64,000 nucleotides of DNA from Paenibacillus barengoltzii NBRC 101215 (GCF_004000745.1 NZ_BILV01000015.1:28196-92195), one strand, 5' to 3'; shown: positions 1 through 9,216, numbered from the stretch's first letter. Program-made: numbers and translations. The notes: a model not told the origin generated them from the sequence alone.

Positions 1-1
1 G

Positions 2-754
2 AAAGAGGAAGTTTTAACGAAATACGTCCCGCAGTGGGCTTCGCAAGTTGACGAGGGCCTAAACGATCTGGAAGGCTACTATCATGGCCTCGTAAAACAA
101 GCGATTCTGATTGGCTATAATGCGGACATGTATACCCCGGAGACGGCTCCGAAAGATTGGACTGACTTATATACCAACGAAGCGTTTAAAGGGAAATATG
201 AAGCGCCTACCCGACTTGATAGAGCTACCATGCGTCTGGTTGTCGCAGGGATTTTGTCGCCCCATCAAGACGCCAATGGAGACCTGGGCATTTCTGATGC
301 AGGTTGGGACGCGTTAAAGCAACTCTACGATAATGGGCTTCCGGTCATTGAAGGCGAGGAGCTGTATGCGAATATGGCCAGCGGAAAAGTTCCCATCGGA
401 ACGATCGTATCCGGCGAACGCGCCAAGCGAGAACAAGAATACGGCGTCAAAACAGGTTATGTCATTCCTGAAATTGGTGTCCCTATGGTTGTCGAACATA
501 TCGCCATTGTTAATGGCACGAAGAAGCAGGATACGGCAGAACGGTTTGTGGAGTGGTTTGGCAGCGCTGAAATGCAAGGAGCCTTTGCGAAGGAATTTAA
601 TGCAATGCCCGTTATCGCAGAAGCAGCCGAACAAGCTCCGGATTCAGCTAAAGCTATGTTTGCCGAGTTGAAGGCGCAGCCGTTGGATTGGGGCTTCATT
701 GCAGAACATCTGGATGCCTGGGCAGAGAAAATTGAATTGCAAATCATGAACTAA
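2..754 (+). CDS. ABC transporter substrate-binding protein (5' partial)
   Basis: Extracytoplasmic solute-binding protein that captures the ligand for the ABC importer encoded directly downstream. The frame is open from base 2, so signal peptide and N-lobe lie outside the window; 250 C-terminal residues are visible. The part YNADMYTPETAPKDWTDLY followed by a GKYEAPTR stretch, and later GTIVSGERAKREQEYG, is typical of the iron(III)/phosphonate-type binding proteins (SBP_bac_6/8 group), where the ABC-type partners have one ATPase and one fused permease. The order binding protein, ATPase, permease fits an operon. The ligand cannot be read from the sequence: iron, thiamine, spermidine-like or phosphonate/organophosphate are all possible; the phosphodiesterase-family gene downstream slightly favours a phosphorus compound. 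An internal ATG at 128 is not the true start. Confidence 0.8.
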   Translation, partial: KEEVLTKYVPQWASQVDEGLNDLEGYYHGLVKQAILIGYNADMYTPETAPKDWTDLYTNEAFKGKYEAPTRLDRATMRLVVAGILSPHQDANGDLGISDAGWDALKQLYDNGLPVIEGEELYANMASGKVPIGTIVSGERAKREQEYGVKTGYVIPEIGVPMVVEHIAIVNGTKKQDTAERFVEWFGSAEMQGAFAKEFNAMPVIAEAAEQAPDSAKAMFAELKAQPLDWGFIAEHLDAWAEKIELQIMN

Positions 755-768
755 ACAGCATGGATGGG

Positions 769-808
769 GAACTGCATAGCGCTAGTTCAGGCTATGCAGT
801 TCTTTCTT
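769..808 (+). terminator. Hairpin between binding-protein and ATPase genes
   Basis: Perfect 12-bp inverted repeat: GAACTGCATAGC at 769-780 and GCTATGCAGTTC at 791-802, 10-nt loop, followed by TTTCTT. It sits 14 bases after the stop of the binding protein and before the ATPase start. Such intercistronic hairpins commonly stop or stabilise most transcripts so that the binding protein is made in excess over the membrane parts; here that is an inference. Confidence 0.7.
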
Positions 809-838
809 ACAACAACCTAAATAGAAAAGGTGAACGTG

Positions 839-1858
839 ATGATCACATTTCAGGATATACAAATTCATTTTGGAGATTTCCATGCCATTAAGAACTTTAA
901 TCTGAAAATCAACGAGGGGGAATTTTTCACCTTTTTAGGCCCTTCAGGCTGTGGTAAAACTACCATTCTTCGAAGTCTTGCCGGTTTCATCACCCCATCT
1001 GGCGGCAGAATTCTACTAAACGACAAAGAGATTACACATGCTCCGATTGAAAAACGCGGAATCGGTATGGTGTTCCAAAGTTATGCGTTATTTCCGACGA
1101 TGACGGTGTACGAAAATATTGCATTCGGTAAGCGCGTCAAGAAAGCATCAAAGGCCGAAATCGATCAGGAGGTCCGAGACATTGCTCGTAAGGTCGACCT
1201 AAAGGAAGAACAGTTGCACAAGCGAGTCTCGGATTTGTCGGGCGGGCAGCAGCAGCGTGTAGCGATTGCCAGAGCACTCGTATTAAAGCCGTCGATTTTG
1301 GCCTTGGATGAGCCGTTGTCGAATCTGGATGCGAAGCTGCGCGTCCAGCTCAGAAATGAATTGAAGGAATTGCAGAAGCAGTTTGGGATCACGACCATCT
1401 ATGTCACGCACGACCAAGAAGAAGCCTTAACATTATCTGATCGTATTGCGGTATTTAACAACGGTAACCTTGAACAAGTGGGGACACCATATGAAATCTA
1501 CAATTCTTCGAAAACGGAGTTTGTATGTAATTTCATCGGTGACATTAATCAGATCGATTCGGCCAACAGTCCATTAAAAAATGTGGTTCAAGCCGGTAAG
1601 ATCGCCTATATTCGCAATGAAAAAGTAAACTTAACTCCGTTGCCCGACAGTGAGGTGATCCGCCTGAAGGCCAAGGTTGTGGATCGGGAGTTTTACGGAC
1701 TATTTAGCAAGTATGTATTAGAAATGCCCGGCGGCAGTCTGTTGAAGACCATTGAGAAGGAAAATGGGGCTGTAGGGCTTGAGGTCGGGACCGAAGCGGA
1801 TGTGTATATTAGACCAGCGGATATCATGCAATATGATCGGACGGAGGGAGCGAATTGA
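839..1858 (+). CDS. ABC transporter ATP-binding protein
   Basis: Cytoplasmic ATPase that powers the importer with the flanking permease and binding protein. Residues counted from the ATG at 839 (339 aa): Walker A GPSGCGKTT at 34-42, signature LSGGQ at 133-137, Walker B ILALDEP at about 153-159, H-loop VTHDQEE near 190. A C-terminal TOBE-like regulatory domain (about 240-339) follows, as in the iron/spermidine/phosphonate (CysA/PotA/FbpC) ATPases. The reading frame opens with GTG at 830, but AGGTGA at 828-833 is well spaced for ATG 839, so that start is preferred. The stop overlaps the start of the permease (TTGA), implying translational coupling. Confidence 0.9.
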   Translation: MITFQDIQIHFGDFHAIKNFNLKINEGEFFTFLGPSGCGKTTILRSLAGFITPSGGRILLNDKEITHAPIEKRGIGMVFQSYALFPTMTVYENIAFGKRVKKASKAEIDQEVRDIARKVDLKEEQLHKRVSDLSGGQQQRVAIARALVLKPSILALDEPLSNLDAKLRVQLRNELKELQKQFGITTIYVTHDQEEALTLSDRIAVFNNGNLEQVGTPYEIYNSSKTEFVCNFIGDINQIDSANSPLKNVVQAGKIAYIRNEKVNLTPLPDSEVIRLKAKVVDREFYGLFSKYVLEMPGGSLLKTIEKENGAVGLEVGTEADVYIRPADIMQYDRTEGAN

Positions 1859-3570
1859 ACGCACAGACCCTAAAGAACAAATTTGCCTCCCTGAATTATG
1901 GGCAGCTGCTGCTGTACGTCCTGCTGGCCTGGTTCATTATCGCTTTTCTCATTTACCCGAACCTAAACATATATTATGAGATTTTCTTCAAGAATGGGAG
2001 CTTCTCGCTGGATGCCGTCAACAAGCTCTTGTCATCGAAACGTGCCATGTCCAGCTTGTCCAACAGCTTTGTGTTAGCCGTATCTCTAGTGTTTACGGTA
2101 AATATCGTAGGAATTACGTTAGTCCTGCTCACAGAGTACTTTAAAATCAAGGGTGCGAACATTTTAAAGCTGGGTTTCTTTACAACCTTGCTGTATCACG
2201 GTGTGGTCGTAGCATCTAGTTACAAGTTTGCATATGGTGAAAATGGCTTTATTACGCGCGTGTTAGCCAGCATTTTCCCCTCCTTTAATACCGATTGGTT
2301 CCACGGATACTGGGCCGTACTCTTTGTAATGACATTTGCGTGTACCTCCAATCACATCTTGTTTTTGGGAAACGCGATTCGCAAAGTGGATTTCCAAACG
2401 ATTGAAGCCGCAAGAAGCATGGGAGCGTCGACTTTTTATATTTTATGGCGGGTCGTCCTTCCGGTGTTGAAACCCACGATCTTTGCTTTGACGATCTTAA
2501 CCTTCTTGACGGGTCTTGGGGCGATGTCGGCCCCGTTGATTCTGGGGGGGACGGAGTTTCAAACGATTACGCCCATGATCTTGACGTTCTCGAAGAGCTC
2601 CACTTCCAAGGATCTGGCTGCTCTGCTCGCCCTTGTGCTTGGTCTGGCTACGATCATTTTGCTGTCGATCATGATCCGCTTTGAGAAACAAGGTAACTAT
2701 ATGTCTGTTTCCAAAGTCAAATCCGTCTTGGTGAAGCAGAAGATTAACAACAAGTTCGCGAATGTGATCACGCATATGATTGGATATATCTTGTTTGTTA
2801 TTTACTTGATTCCTGTAACGCTGATCGTGATTTTCTCCTTTACAGATTCACAGAGTATTGCGACAGCGACGCTCAGCTTAGACAGATTCACCTTGGAGAA
2901 CTACGGCCGCTTGTTTACCACGATGAGTGCATTCAAGCCTTACTTGGTAAGTATTCTGTATGCTGCGGCAGCGTCCTTCTCGGTTGTGGCCCTGGCTTTG
3001 TTTGCATCTCGAATCTTGCACAGATACAAGAATAGTAAACTGGCAGCAGCTCTGGAATACTCCTTGCTGATTCCGTGGGTTCTGCCATCCACGCTGATTG
3101 CGATCGGCTTGGTGGTTACTTATAATGTTCCGCGTTTAGTGACGGGGAATACGGTGCTTACGGGGACGCTTTGGATGCTATTGATTGGTTATATCATTAT
3201 TCATATCCCGTTTACCATGCGAATGGTCAAAGCGTCTTTCTTCAGCTTGGACAGCAACCTGGAGGATGCTTCCAAGAACCTGGGAGCCAAATCGTTCTAC
3301 ACCTTTAGAAAGGTTCTGCTGCCAATCATTTTGCCGTCCACCCTTGCCGTACTGGCGCTTAACTTTATTAAAATACTGGATGATTACGATTTAACTGTAT
3401 TCTTATATCATCCTGTGTATCAGACGCTGGGGCTTGTGATCAAGAGCAGTACAGACGCAGAAGCAGGGGTTGCGGCCCGTGCAATGTCACTGGTTTATTC
3501 CGTCGTGTTGATGATTATGTCGGGAATTACGATGTACTTTGTTTACGGTAGAAGTAATAAAGATAATTAA
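1855..3570 (+). CDS. ABC transporter permease, two fused BPD domains
   Basis: Integral membrane channel of the importer, 571 aa, about 12 transmembrane helices. Two binding-protein-dependent permease domains are fused in one chain, each with its EAA-type loop: AARSMGASTFYILWRVVLP near residue 183 and DASKNLGAKSFYTFRKVLLP near 480. Fused permeases of this kind serve FbpB-type iron and putative aminoethylphosphonate/thiamine importers. Start is TTG at 1855 with GGAGGGA six bases upstream; the start overlaps the ATPase stop. No broken motifs seen. Confidence 0.88.
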   Translation: MNAQTLKNKFASLNYGQLLLYVLLAWFIIAFLIYPNLNIYYEIFFKNGSFSLDAVNKLLSSKRAMSSLSNSFVLAVSLVFTVNIVGITLVLLTEYFKIKGANILKLGFFTTLLYHGVVVASSYKFAYGENGFITRVLASIFPSFNTDWFHGYWAVLFVMTFACTSNHILFLGNAIRKVDFQTIEAARSMGASTFYILWRVVLPVLKPTIFALTILTFLTGLGAMSAPLILGGTEFQTITPMILTFSKSSTSKDLAALLALVLGLATIILLSIMIRFEKQGNYMSVSKVKSVLVKQKINNKFANVITHMIGYILFVIYLIPVTLIVIFSFTDSQSIATATLSLDRFTLENYGRLFTTMSAFKPYLVSILYAAAASFSVVALALFASRILHRYKNSKLAAALEYSLLIPWVLPSTLIAIGLVVTYNVPRLVTGNTVLTGTLWMLLIGYIIIHIPFTMRMVKASFFSLDSNLEDASKNLGAKSFYTFRKVLLPIILPSTLAVLALNFIKILDDYDLTVFLYHPVYQTLGLVIKSSTDAEAGVAARAMSLVYSVVLMIMSGITMYFVYGRSNKDN

Positions 3571-3616
3571 GTATCACTAGAATCTATGTGGATGTTTCCA
3601 GAAGTGGAGGAACTCA

Positions 3617-4393
3617 ATGATGGCGAAAATTATGACATTTAACTTAAGATACAATGAACCATCCGACGGGGACAATGCCTGGCCATTTCGTGTCAGCGCG
3701 GTTGCTGAAGTGATCAAACGTCACGATCCAGACCTCATTGGCATTCAAGAAGGTTTGCATAATATGCTTACGGATTTGGAGTCATTACTCCCGGAATACG
3801 CTTGGATCGGAGAAGGGCGAGAAGGCGGGAAGCAAGGCGAATATACGGCCATTTTATATAAAAAGAGCAAGTGGAGTGCAGGGAGTGTGGGGCATTTCAG
3901 CTTGTCGGAAACTCCGGAACAGCTTGGGACGAAGAGCTGGAATACTTCAAACACGCGCATGTGCACTTGGGTGACGTTTAAGTCGCAAGCGGGCGCAGAA
4001 ATTGCTGCGTTTAATACGCATTTAGATCATATCAGCGAAGAAGCACAACAGAAAGGCATGGAGTTAATTCGAGAACGGATGAAGCAATTTCGTGCGCATA
4101 CGGGGCTTCCGGTTGTGTTAACGGGCGATTTTAACGTTGAACCGGCAAACGCTGTGATTCAAGGACTGGAGCAGGAAGGATATCGAAATGCCTATTCCGT
4201 TCTGCACCTGGAAAATAAGGAAGTGGGAGCGACGTTTCATAACTTTTTAGGCGGAGAATCGGGAGAGCCGATTGATTATATCTTTGTATCCCCTGACTTG
4301 CAGATTCAGAACGTTACGGTGGATCGAGAGCTGTATGGAGGTCGATATCCTTCGGATCATTATCCCGTGATCGCCGAGGTGTCACCCGTGTAG
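3617..4393 (+). CDS. Endonuclease/exonuclease/phosphatase (EEP) family hydrolase
   Basis: Probable metal-dependent phosphodiesterase or phosphatase, 258 aa, without signal peptide and so cytoplasmic. EEP-fold motifs in order: N-terminal FNLRYNEPSDGDNAWPFR, IGIQEG (metal-binding Glu), the TGDFNVEP motif (Asp/Asn pair), and C-terminal PIDYIFVS and SDHYPVIAEV (the catalytic Asp-His). It is 46 bases downstream of the permease with its own GGAGGA site, so likely in the same operon. Family members cut DNA, phosphoinositides, sphingomyelin or other phosphodiesters; which one is not visible. The context suggests processing of an imported phosphoester, an inference only. ATG at 3620 is an equally placed alternative start. 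Confidence 0.85.
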   Translation: MMAKIMTFNLRYNEPSDGDNAWPFRVSAVAEVIKRHDPDLIGIQEGLHNMLTDLESLLPEYAWIGEGREGGKQGEYTAILYKKSKWSAGSVGHFSLSETPEQLGTKSWNTSNTRMCTWVTFKSQAGAEIAAFNTHLDHISEEAQQKGMELIRERMKQFRAHTGLPVVLTGDFNVEPANAVIQGLEQEGYRNAYSVLHLENKEVGATFHNFLGGESGEPIDYIFVSPDLQIQNVTVDRELYGGRYPSDHYPVIAEVSPV

Positions 4394-4428
4394 TGACCAT
4401 GACGAGTAGATAAGGGGATGTCTATGCA

Positions 4429-5199
4429 ATGAAACTGATTGACGCGGGTTTGTGGAACATTTCCTATGTGGACTTATCGCTGCGAATCGTAATTTCGCTT
4501 CTGTTGGGCGGCTTGATTGGCTTGGAACGGGAATGGCATAACCATGCCGCCGGATTCCGTACGCATATTCTCGTCTGTGTAGGGTCCACGGTGATTATGC
4601 TGCTGTCCATCTATGGGTTTGGCGACTTTTCGAACGAATATAACGTCCGGATGGACCCGGCGCGGTTGGCGGCTCAAGTGGTATCCGGTATCGGCTTCCT
4701 GGGGGCGGGCGCGATTATTCGCAACGGCTCCAGTATTTCAGGCTTAACGACGGCGGCCTCCATTTGGGTGGTGGCAGCGATTGGATTATGCGTAGGGGCA
4801 GGGTTCTTCTTTGGCGCGGTGCTTGTGACGGTACTGGTTATTATTATACTGGTGCTGCTCAATAAGTTTGAGAAGAGCTTCCACAACAAACGCAGTCGAA
4901 ATGAAGTCACCGTTCGGATCCTGAATAAGGAGGGCGGCGTCGCTAAGGTTGCGGAGTTGTTCGAGCAGGAGGGACTGCTCATTGTGAATATGTCTCTAGA
5001 GGCTCCGAACGATGATCAGGAAGATGAAGGTGAAAGCGTGCGAACGCTGCGAATCAAGCTGCATAAACCGCGCTCCAAGGATCTGCTTCGAGTCTTCGAT
5101 AAGCTGCTGACTTTGGATTGCATCCATTCCTTTGAAACGGCTGAGGCGCTAAGGTCACATCCGGCGCATTCCAGTATATCCGGCACCAGAACGCTGTAA
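4429..5199 (+). CDS. MgtC/SapB family membrane protein
   Basis: Inner-membrane protein of the MgtC family, 256 aa. The N-terminal part carries the family marks LLLGGLIGLEREWHNHAAGFRTH and later VSGIGFLGAGAIIR and SGLTTAASIWVVAAIGL within about four or five helices (residues 15-145). The C-terminal 100 residues form a soluble ACT-like domain (from about VTVRILNKEGG). MgtC proteins are linked to growth at low magnesium and to phosphate and ATP homeostasis, but are not proven transporters. It follows the EEP hydrolase by 35 bases, start AATGAAACTG after AAGGGG, and ends at a terminator, so it is probably the last gene of the ABC operon. Confidence 0.9.
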   Translation: MKLIDAGLWNISYVDLSLRIVISLLLGGLIGLEREWHNHAAGFRTHILVCVGSTVIMLLSIYGFGDFSNEYNVRMDPARLAAQVVSGIGFLGAGAIIRNGSSISGLTTAASIWVVAAIGLCVGAGFFFGAVLVTVLVIIILVLLNKFEKSFHNKRSRNEVTVRILNKEGGVAKVAELFEQEGLLIVNMSLEAPNDDQEDEGESVRTLRIKLHKPRSKDLLRVFDKLLTLDCIHSFETAEALRSHPAHSSISGTRTL

Positions 5200-5211
5200 G
5201 CCTGAAAGTTT

Positions 5212-5250
5212 AGAGCTATCTCTCTTGGGGTAGCTCTATTTTACTATTTT
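5212..5250 (+). terminator. Rho-independent terminator after mgtC-like gene
   Basis: Arms AGAGCTA (5212-5218) and TAGCTCT (5231-5237), 12-nt loop, followed by ATTTTACTATTTT. It closes the operon that starts before the window. Confidence 0.8.
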
Positions 5251-5336
5251 CAATCGATGATTAATCGCCAAAGTTCACAAAGGATGCAGTATAATAGATA
5301 AATACATCTTAGGACCTCTAGAGGAGTGAACCCGCT

Positions 5337-5888
5337 TTGCCGATCCAATACCGATATGATGAAACGCTGACGGACCCCGCTCTCCTGGAAGGGGTATGGG
5401 ACTTGCTATGCCGTTACGATCATGAATTCATCCCGCCCTTATCCGCACGTGAGCATACTTATCAGTCCGATCTGACCGCTGGTGCAGCGGCAACCGCTTT
5501 ACCCAAGCGATACTTTGACGAATTAAAGGAGCAAGCGTTCTTGCTGGTACTGGATCGAGAGCAAGTGATCGGATTTATGTCATTTCGCCCTCATTATGTG
5601 TTTGAACATGCGGACGAGCGCGTGGAGACGATCTATGTAACGACCGTCATTGTAGATGAGGCCTATCGCGGTCAGGGAATGACAACGCGCCTGTATGGAG
5701 AGCTGGAAGTCATCGCACAGCAGAAGAAGCGACCGATCATGACGAGGACTTGGTCAACGAATCACAGCCACCTTCGAGTCTTGCATAAAATCGGGATGCG
5801 GGAAGTCCAACGTATTCAAGATGGACGGGGGCCGGGCCTGGACACAGTCTATTATCGCAAGGCTCTACAGGAGGGACCAACATCGTGA
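5337..5888 (+). CDS. GNAT family N-acetyltransferase
   Basis: Acetyl-CoA-dependent acyltransferase, 183 aa, cytoplasmic. The acetyl-CoA loop is visible as VDEAYRGQGMTTRLYGELE (about residues 108-126), preceded by the beta-4 strand IYVTTVIV; motif B HSHLRVLHKIGMREV follows. Target unknown. Start TTG 5337 with GAGGAGTG nine bases upstream. A TATAAT at 5290-5295 may be its -10 box, but no good -35 is seen at the right distance. The stop overlaps the GTG start of the next gene by four bases, so the two are translationally coupled. Confidence 0.85.
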   Translation: MPIQYRYDETLTDPALLEGVWDLLCRYDHEFIPPLSAREHTYQSDLTAGAAATALPKRYFDELKEQAFLLVLDREQVIGFMSFRPHYVFEHADERVETIYVTTVIVDEAYRGQGMTTRLYGELEVIAQQKKRPIMTRTWSTNHSHLRVLHKIGMREVQRIQDGRGPGLDTVYYRKALQEGPTS

Positions 5889-6790
5889 ATAGCAGACGAT
5901 CCATTTGGCAGAAGCTCCAGGCGTACAAGCTTCACAACAATGTGTATGTCGTTATTATGTTAGCTGTCAGCGTGGCGGGGTCCATCCTCATCTATGTTTC
6001 ACCGCTGCGAGAGAGCCGCTTCGTCCCGGAGTTGGCGCTGGCTTGCGCTACTTCGCTGCTCGCTTCGATCTTCCAACTCGTCTCGGATATTTATGTGAAA
6101 TATAAAAACCTTGAAAACGACAAGCTCCTCGAAGGGATTCACGAGTTCGGCATCAATGATCTTCATTTTAATAAGCAGCAGCTGTTGGAGCATCTGTTGA
6201 AATCATGCGACAGGGAAGTCTGGGTGTCCGGCTACCGCTTGATCCTGACGAGTAAAATTTCTCCCAGCTTGTCGCAGGCCATCAAGCAAGGGGCTGTCCT
6301 GAAAATTTTGATCTCCCCTCCCTGGATGGACGGGTTCCCATTGGTATACGGTGAAAACGAACGCGTGATCGATAATTACTGCAAAGTGTTTAGCGCGATC
6401 GCCAAGGCTTGCCGAGAGGCAAATCGCCCTGTGGAGCAGGTGTGCGAGGTACGGTTTACGAAGAAACCTTTGTTTAGCGATACGTATAAAGTAGATCTAC
6501 ATATCGTGACCGGACCTTACATGCATAACCGGGATGAAGACGACCATCGGATTACGGCCAACGACTTTTTCACCTATAATTTGATCAAGAAAAGCCGTCT
6601 CTACCATTTAGTCGAGAACGAGTATATGACCGTATGGGAAGAAGCGGACAGCGTTCTCGTATGGGAGGAGTATGCGAAAGCTTCCGAGCAAATTCGAATC
6701 CAAGACCTGCGGGAGAAAGAGAAGGTTGAGCTCATGCAGGAGGCGAGCCGGCCGCTCAATCACATAGTCCCTATCCCCCTCTCGGTCTAA
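5885..6790 (+). CDS. Membrane-anchored protein with PLD-like domain (unassigned)
   Basis: 301 aa. Two N-terminal helices (about residues 16-36 and 44-66) anchor a cytoplasmic domain of some 230 residues. That domain has the layout of phospholipase-D-like proteins (strand WVSGYRLIL, then LSQAIKQGAVLKILISPPW, later LHIVTGPYM and a C-terminal HLVENEYMTVWEEAD), but I see no HKD catalytic motif; a degenerate, non-catalytic PLD-like fold is a guess. GTG start overlaps the acetyltransferase stop (GTGA), so it should be made in step with that enzyme. No function known to me. Confidence 0.6.
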   Translation: MNSRRSIWQKLQAYKLHNNVYVVIMLAVSVAGSILIYVSPLRESRFVPELALACATSLLASIFQLVSDIYVKYKNLENDKLLEGIHEFGINDLHFNKQQLLEHLLKSCDREVWVSGYRLILTSKISPSLSQAIKQGAVLKILISPPWMDGFPLVYGENERVIDNYCKVFSAIAKACREANRPVEQVCEVRFTKKPLFSDTYKVDLHIVTGPYMHNRDEDDHRITANDFFTYNLIKKSRLYHLVENEYMTVWEEADSVLVWEEYAKASEQIRIQDLREKEKVELMQEASRPLNHIVPIPLSV

Positions 6791-6947
6791 ATCTGATGGT
6801 GGTAAATGAAATCAATGTCGGAGAACTTCTTTTCGTAAAAGACGAACTCCTATCTCCTTCTCGTCTCCAATGACCGATGAGTTATGCAGTTGAATTACGT
6901 CTAAATAGAGGAGTAGCAGGAATACTAGTCGTGAGGAGCTGAGGAAC

Positions 6948-7343
6948 ATGGAGACATCGGGAGGGGTGAACCCAATTACCGAAATCACCTTGTTTGTAGC
7001 AGATTTACAGCGGTCGAAGACGTTTTATCAAGAGGCGTTTCAGCTGGCGATTCATTATGAAGACGCGGATTGTGTGGTATTTGATTATGGTAACACCTGC
7101 ATCAATCTCTTAAACCAACAGAATGCCTCTGAATTGATTGAGCCGGCTCAGGTGGCTCGGACAGGAGAGGGGGCGCGATTTCTGTTGACGATCCAAGTGT
7201 CGGACGTTGACCGGGTTTCTACTCAACTCGAACAGCAGGGTGTAAAATTGCTCAATGGTCCGATCACACGTCCCTGGGGGCGACGGACAGCTTGTTTTGC
7301 CGACCCGGACGGTTACGTATGGGAAATCGCCCAGTTGCTTTAA
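6948..7343 (+). CDS. VOC family (glyoxalase/bleomycin-resistance fold) protein
   Basis: Small metal-dependent dioxygenase-fold protein, 131 aa. The two beta-alpha-beta-beta-beta halves are visible: ITEITLFVADLQRSKTFYQEAF and FLLTIQVSDVDRVSTQLEQQGVKLL, ending in CFADPDGYVWEIAQ where the Glu is a typical metal ligand. Function cannot be narrowed (isomerase, dioxygenase or drug-binding). Start ATG with GAGGAGCTGAGG upstream. Monocistronic by spacing. Confidence 0.8.
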   Translation: METSGGVNPITEITLFVADLQRSKTFYQEAFQLAIHYEDADCVVFDYGNTCINLLNQQNASELIEPAQVARTGEGARFLLTIQVSDVDRVSTQLEQQGVKLLNGPITRPWGRRTACFADPDGYVWEIAQLL

Positions 7344-7353
7344 ACCTCCCCTT

Positions 7354-7392
7354 CATCCCCACATGGCAGATGTTGCTTCCCGTGTGGGGATG
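7354..7392. repeat. Inverted repeat downstream of VOC gene
   Basis: Ten-base arms CATCCCCACA (7354-7363) and TGTGGGGATG (7383-7392) with a 19-nt loop, lying between two convergent genes. There is no U-run on either strand, so it may be a weak or Rho-assisted terminator. Confidence 0.45.
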
Positions 7393-7491
7393 ATCATGTC
7401 CTCAGGAAGTTCCGATTAAGCCATCCTTGCCAAATGCTCCTCCAAGCGATTTGGATGCATTTATGTTCCTCCTATAACTCCAATCCCTGAG

Positions 7492-8985
7492 TTAATGGAT
7501 TCCCTTCATAAACCCCTGAATTTTCGAAGAGAGGGCGAGGAGAAGGATGCCGAGGACAATCGCGATTCCTCCAATGACCCCGAAGTACGCCATTTCGGTG
7601 GCCGGCGAATAGAATTTCACCACTTGCGCATTAATCGCTTGGGCCGCCGCACTGGCCAAGAACCATAAGCTCATGGTCTGAGAAGAGAAGGCAGAAGGAG
7701 CCAATTTGGTGGTCGCCGACAGCCCTACTGGAGACAAGCACAATTCTCCCAGCACCACGATGAAATAACTCAGCACGAGCCATAACGGATTCACCAAGGA
7801 GTCCTCGCCGCCAAAGTAAGCCGGCAACAGAATCACCAGGAAAGATAAGCCGGCGAACAATAAGCCCAACGCGAATTTCTTCGGAATCGAAGGTTGCCGC
7901 TTGCCCAACTTGAGCCAGAACCAGGCAAAGACCGGGGCCAGTGTAATAATAAATAAAGGGTTTAAGGATTGGAACCAAGCCGGTGAAATATGAAATCCGG
8001 CATAATCCAACTGCGTCCGCTTATCAGCATAGTTCGCCAGGATAGTCGAGCCTTGTTCTTGAATCGCCCAGAACATGATCGCCGCAATAAACAGCGGAAT
8101 ATACGCGATCAATCTGGAGCGCTCCACCTTGCTTGTGCGTGGACTGCGGTACATGACTACAAAATAGGCAGTAGGGATCAAGAGCCCCAGGATGCCAACG
8201 ATCACGATAAACGATTCGAAGGTTAGCCAACCCAGCGGGATGGTAATAGCGACAATCACCGCAAGAAGCAATACACCGAGGCCGATTTGCAGGAATACTT
8301 TCTTGCGTTCCGCCGGTGAAAGCCGGCTAGGTACGATCGTGCCGGCGAGGCCGAGATTTTTTTTACGCGTGAAGGCAAAAATAGCAAGCCCCAGGAACAT
8401 CCCCACGGCGGCAATGCCGAAGCCTAGGTGGAAATTGTAATCCAGACCGACGGTGCCTACGATCAGCGGAGCGATAAACGCCCCCAGGTTGATCCCCATA
8501 TAGAAGATGCTAAATCCTGCATCCCGGCGCGGGTCATGTTCACTGTAAAGCTCCCCGACCACACTCGATACGTTAGGCTTCAGTAGGCCTGTCCCCAAGA
8601 CGATAAGCACCATGGATACAAAGAACAACGGGACGCTTCCCGGGATCGCCAAGGCGATGTGTCCCAGCATAATGAGGATGCCGCCGTAAAATATGGCTCT
8701 CGACTCCCCGAAGATCCGATCTGCGAACCAACCGCCAATAATACCGGACATGTACACCAGGGAGCCGTAGATGGACATAATGGCAAGGGCCACGCTCTCC
8801 TCCATGCCAAGTCCGCCTCGACTTAATTCGTAATACATGTAGTAGGTTAGAATGGCCTTCATGCCATAATAGGAAAATCGCTCCCAAAACTCTGTGAAGA
8901 ACAAAGTGAACAATCCCTTGGGATGTCCAAAAAATCCTCGTTGCGGAACACTCTCCACAACTTGCTGTTTGTTTAAATCCGTCAT
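7492..8985 (-). CDS. dtpT: Proton-dependent oligopeptide (POT/PTR2) transporter
   Basis: Di/tripeptide-proton symporter of the cytoplasmic membrane, 497 aa, about 14 helices, the usual size for bacterial DtpT. The PTR2 signature region is clear near the N-terminus: HPKGLFTLFFTEFWERFSYY followed by GMKAILTYYMY, with the ExxERFxYY proton-coupling motif. Further marks are GGWFADRIFG and the FSIFYMGINLGAF segment. Start ATG 8985 behind AGGGAGGAAATGACAGC. It stands alone between convergent and tandem genes; no peptidase is adjacent. Confidence 0.9.
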   Translation of the reverse strand: MTDLNKQQVVESVPQRGFFGHPKGLFTLFFTEFWERFSYYGMKAILTYYMYYELSRGGLGMEESVALAIMSIYGSLVYMSGIIGGWFADRIFGESRAIFYGGILIMLGHIALAIPGSVPLFFVSMVLIVLGTGLLKPNVSSVVGELYSEHDPRRDAGFSIFYMGINLGAFIAPLIVGTVGLDYNFHLGFGIAAVGMFLGLAIFAFTRKKNLGLAGTIVPSRLSPAERKKVFLQIGLGVLLLAVIVAITIPLGWLTFESFIVIVGILGLLIPTAYFVVMYRSPRTSKVERSRLIAYIPLFIAAIMFWAIQEQGSTILANYADKRTQLDYAGFHISPAWFQSLNPLFIITLAPVFAWFWLKLGKRQPSIPKKFALGLLFAGLSFLVILLPAYFGGEDSLVNPLWLVLSYFIVVLGELCLSPVGLSATTKLAPSAFSSQTMSLWFLASAAAQAINAQVVKFYSPATEMAYFGVIGGIAIVLGILLLALSSKIQGFMKGIH

Positions 8986-9137
8986 GCTGTCATTTCCTCC
9001 CTAAGCGGCAATCACTATATAAGAATACCCCGAATCAGCCATTTTCAACTGGATACGGAAAATATAGTATATCATAAGATGGCAGACCTTAACTGTAAGA
9101 TAGGTTTCATCTTGACCAGATCATTGGAGCCTTGTTG

Positions 9138-9184
9138 AAAAAAAATCGCCGTCCCCGATCCTGCTTGGATCTGGACGGCGATTT
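9138..9184 (-). terminator. Terminator of the DHA2 efflux gene
   Basis: Read on the minus strand: 12-bp stem (arms at 9173-9184 and 9143-9154, AAATCGCCGTCC and its complement) followed by eight T. It is 30 bases past the stop of the MFS gene and upstream of the peptide-transporter promoter region. Confidence 0.85.
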
Positions 9185-9216
9185 GATTTTGGGGGTCTCC
9201 TGTGGGACAGTATGTG

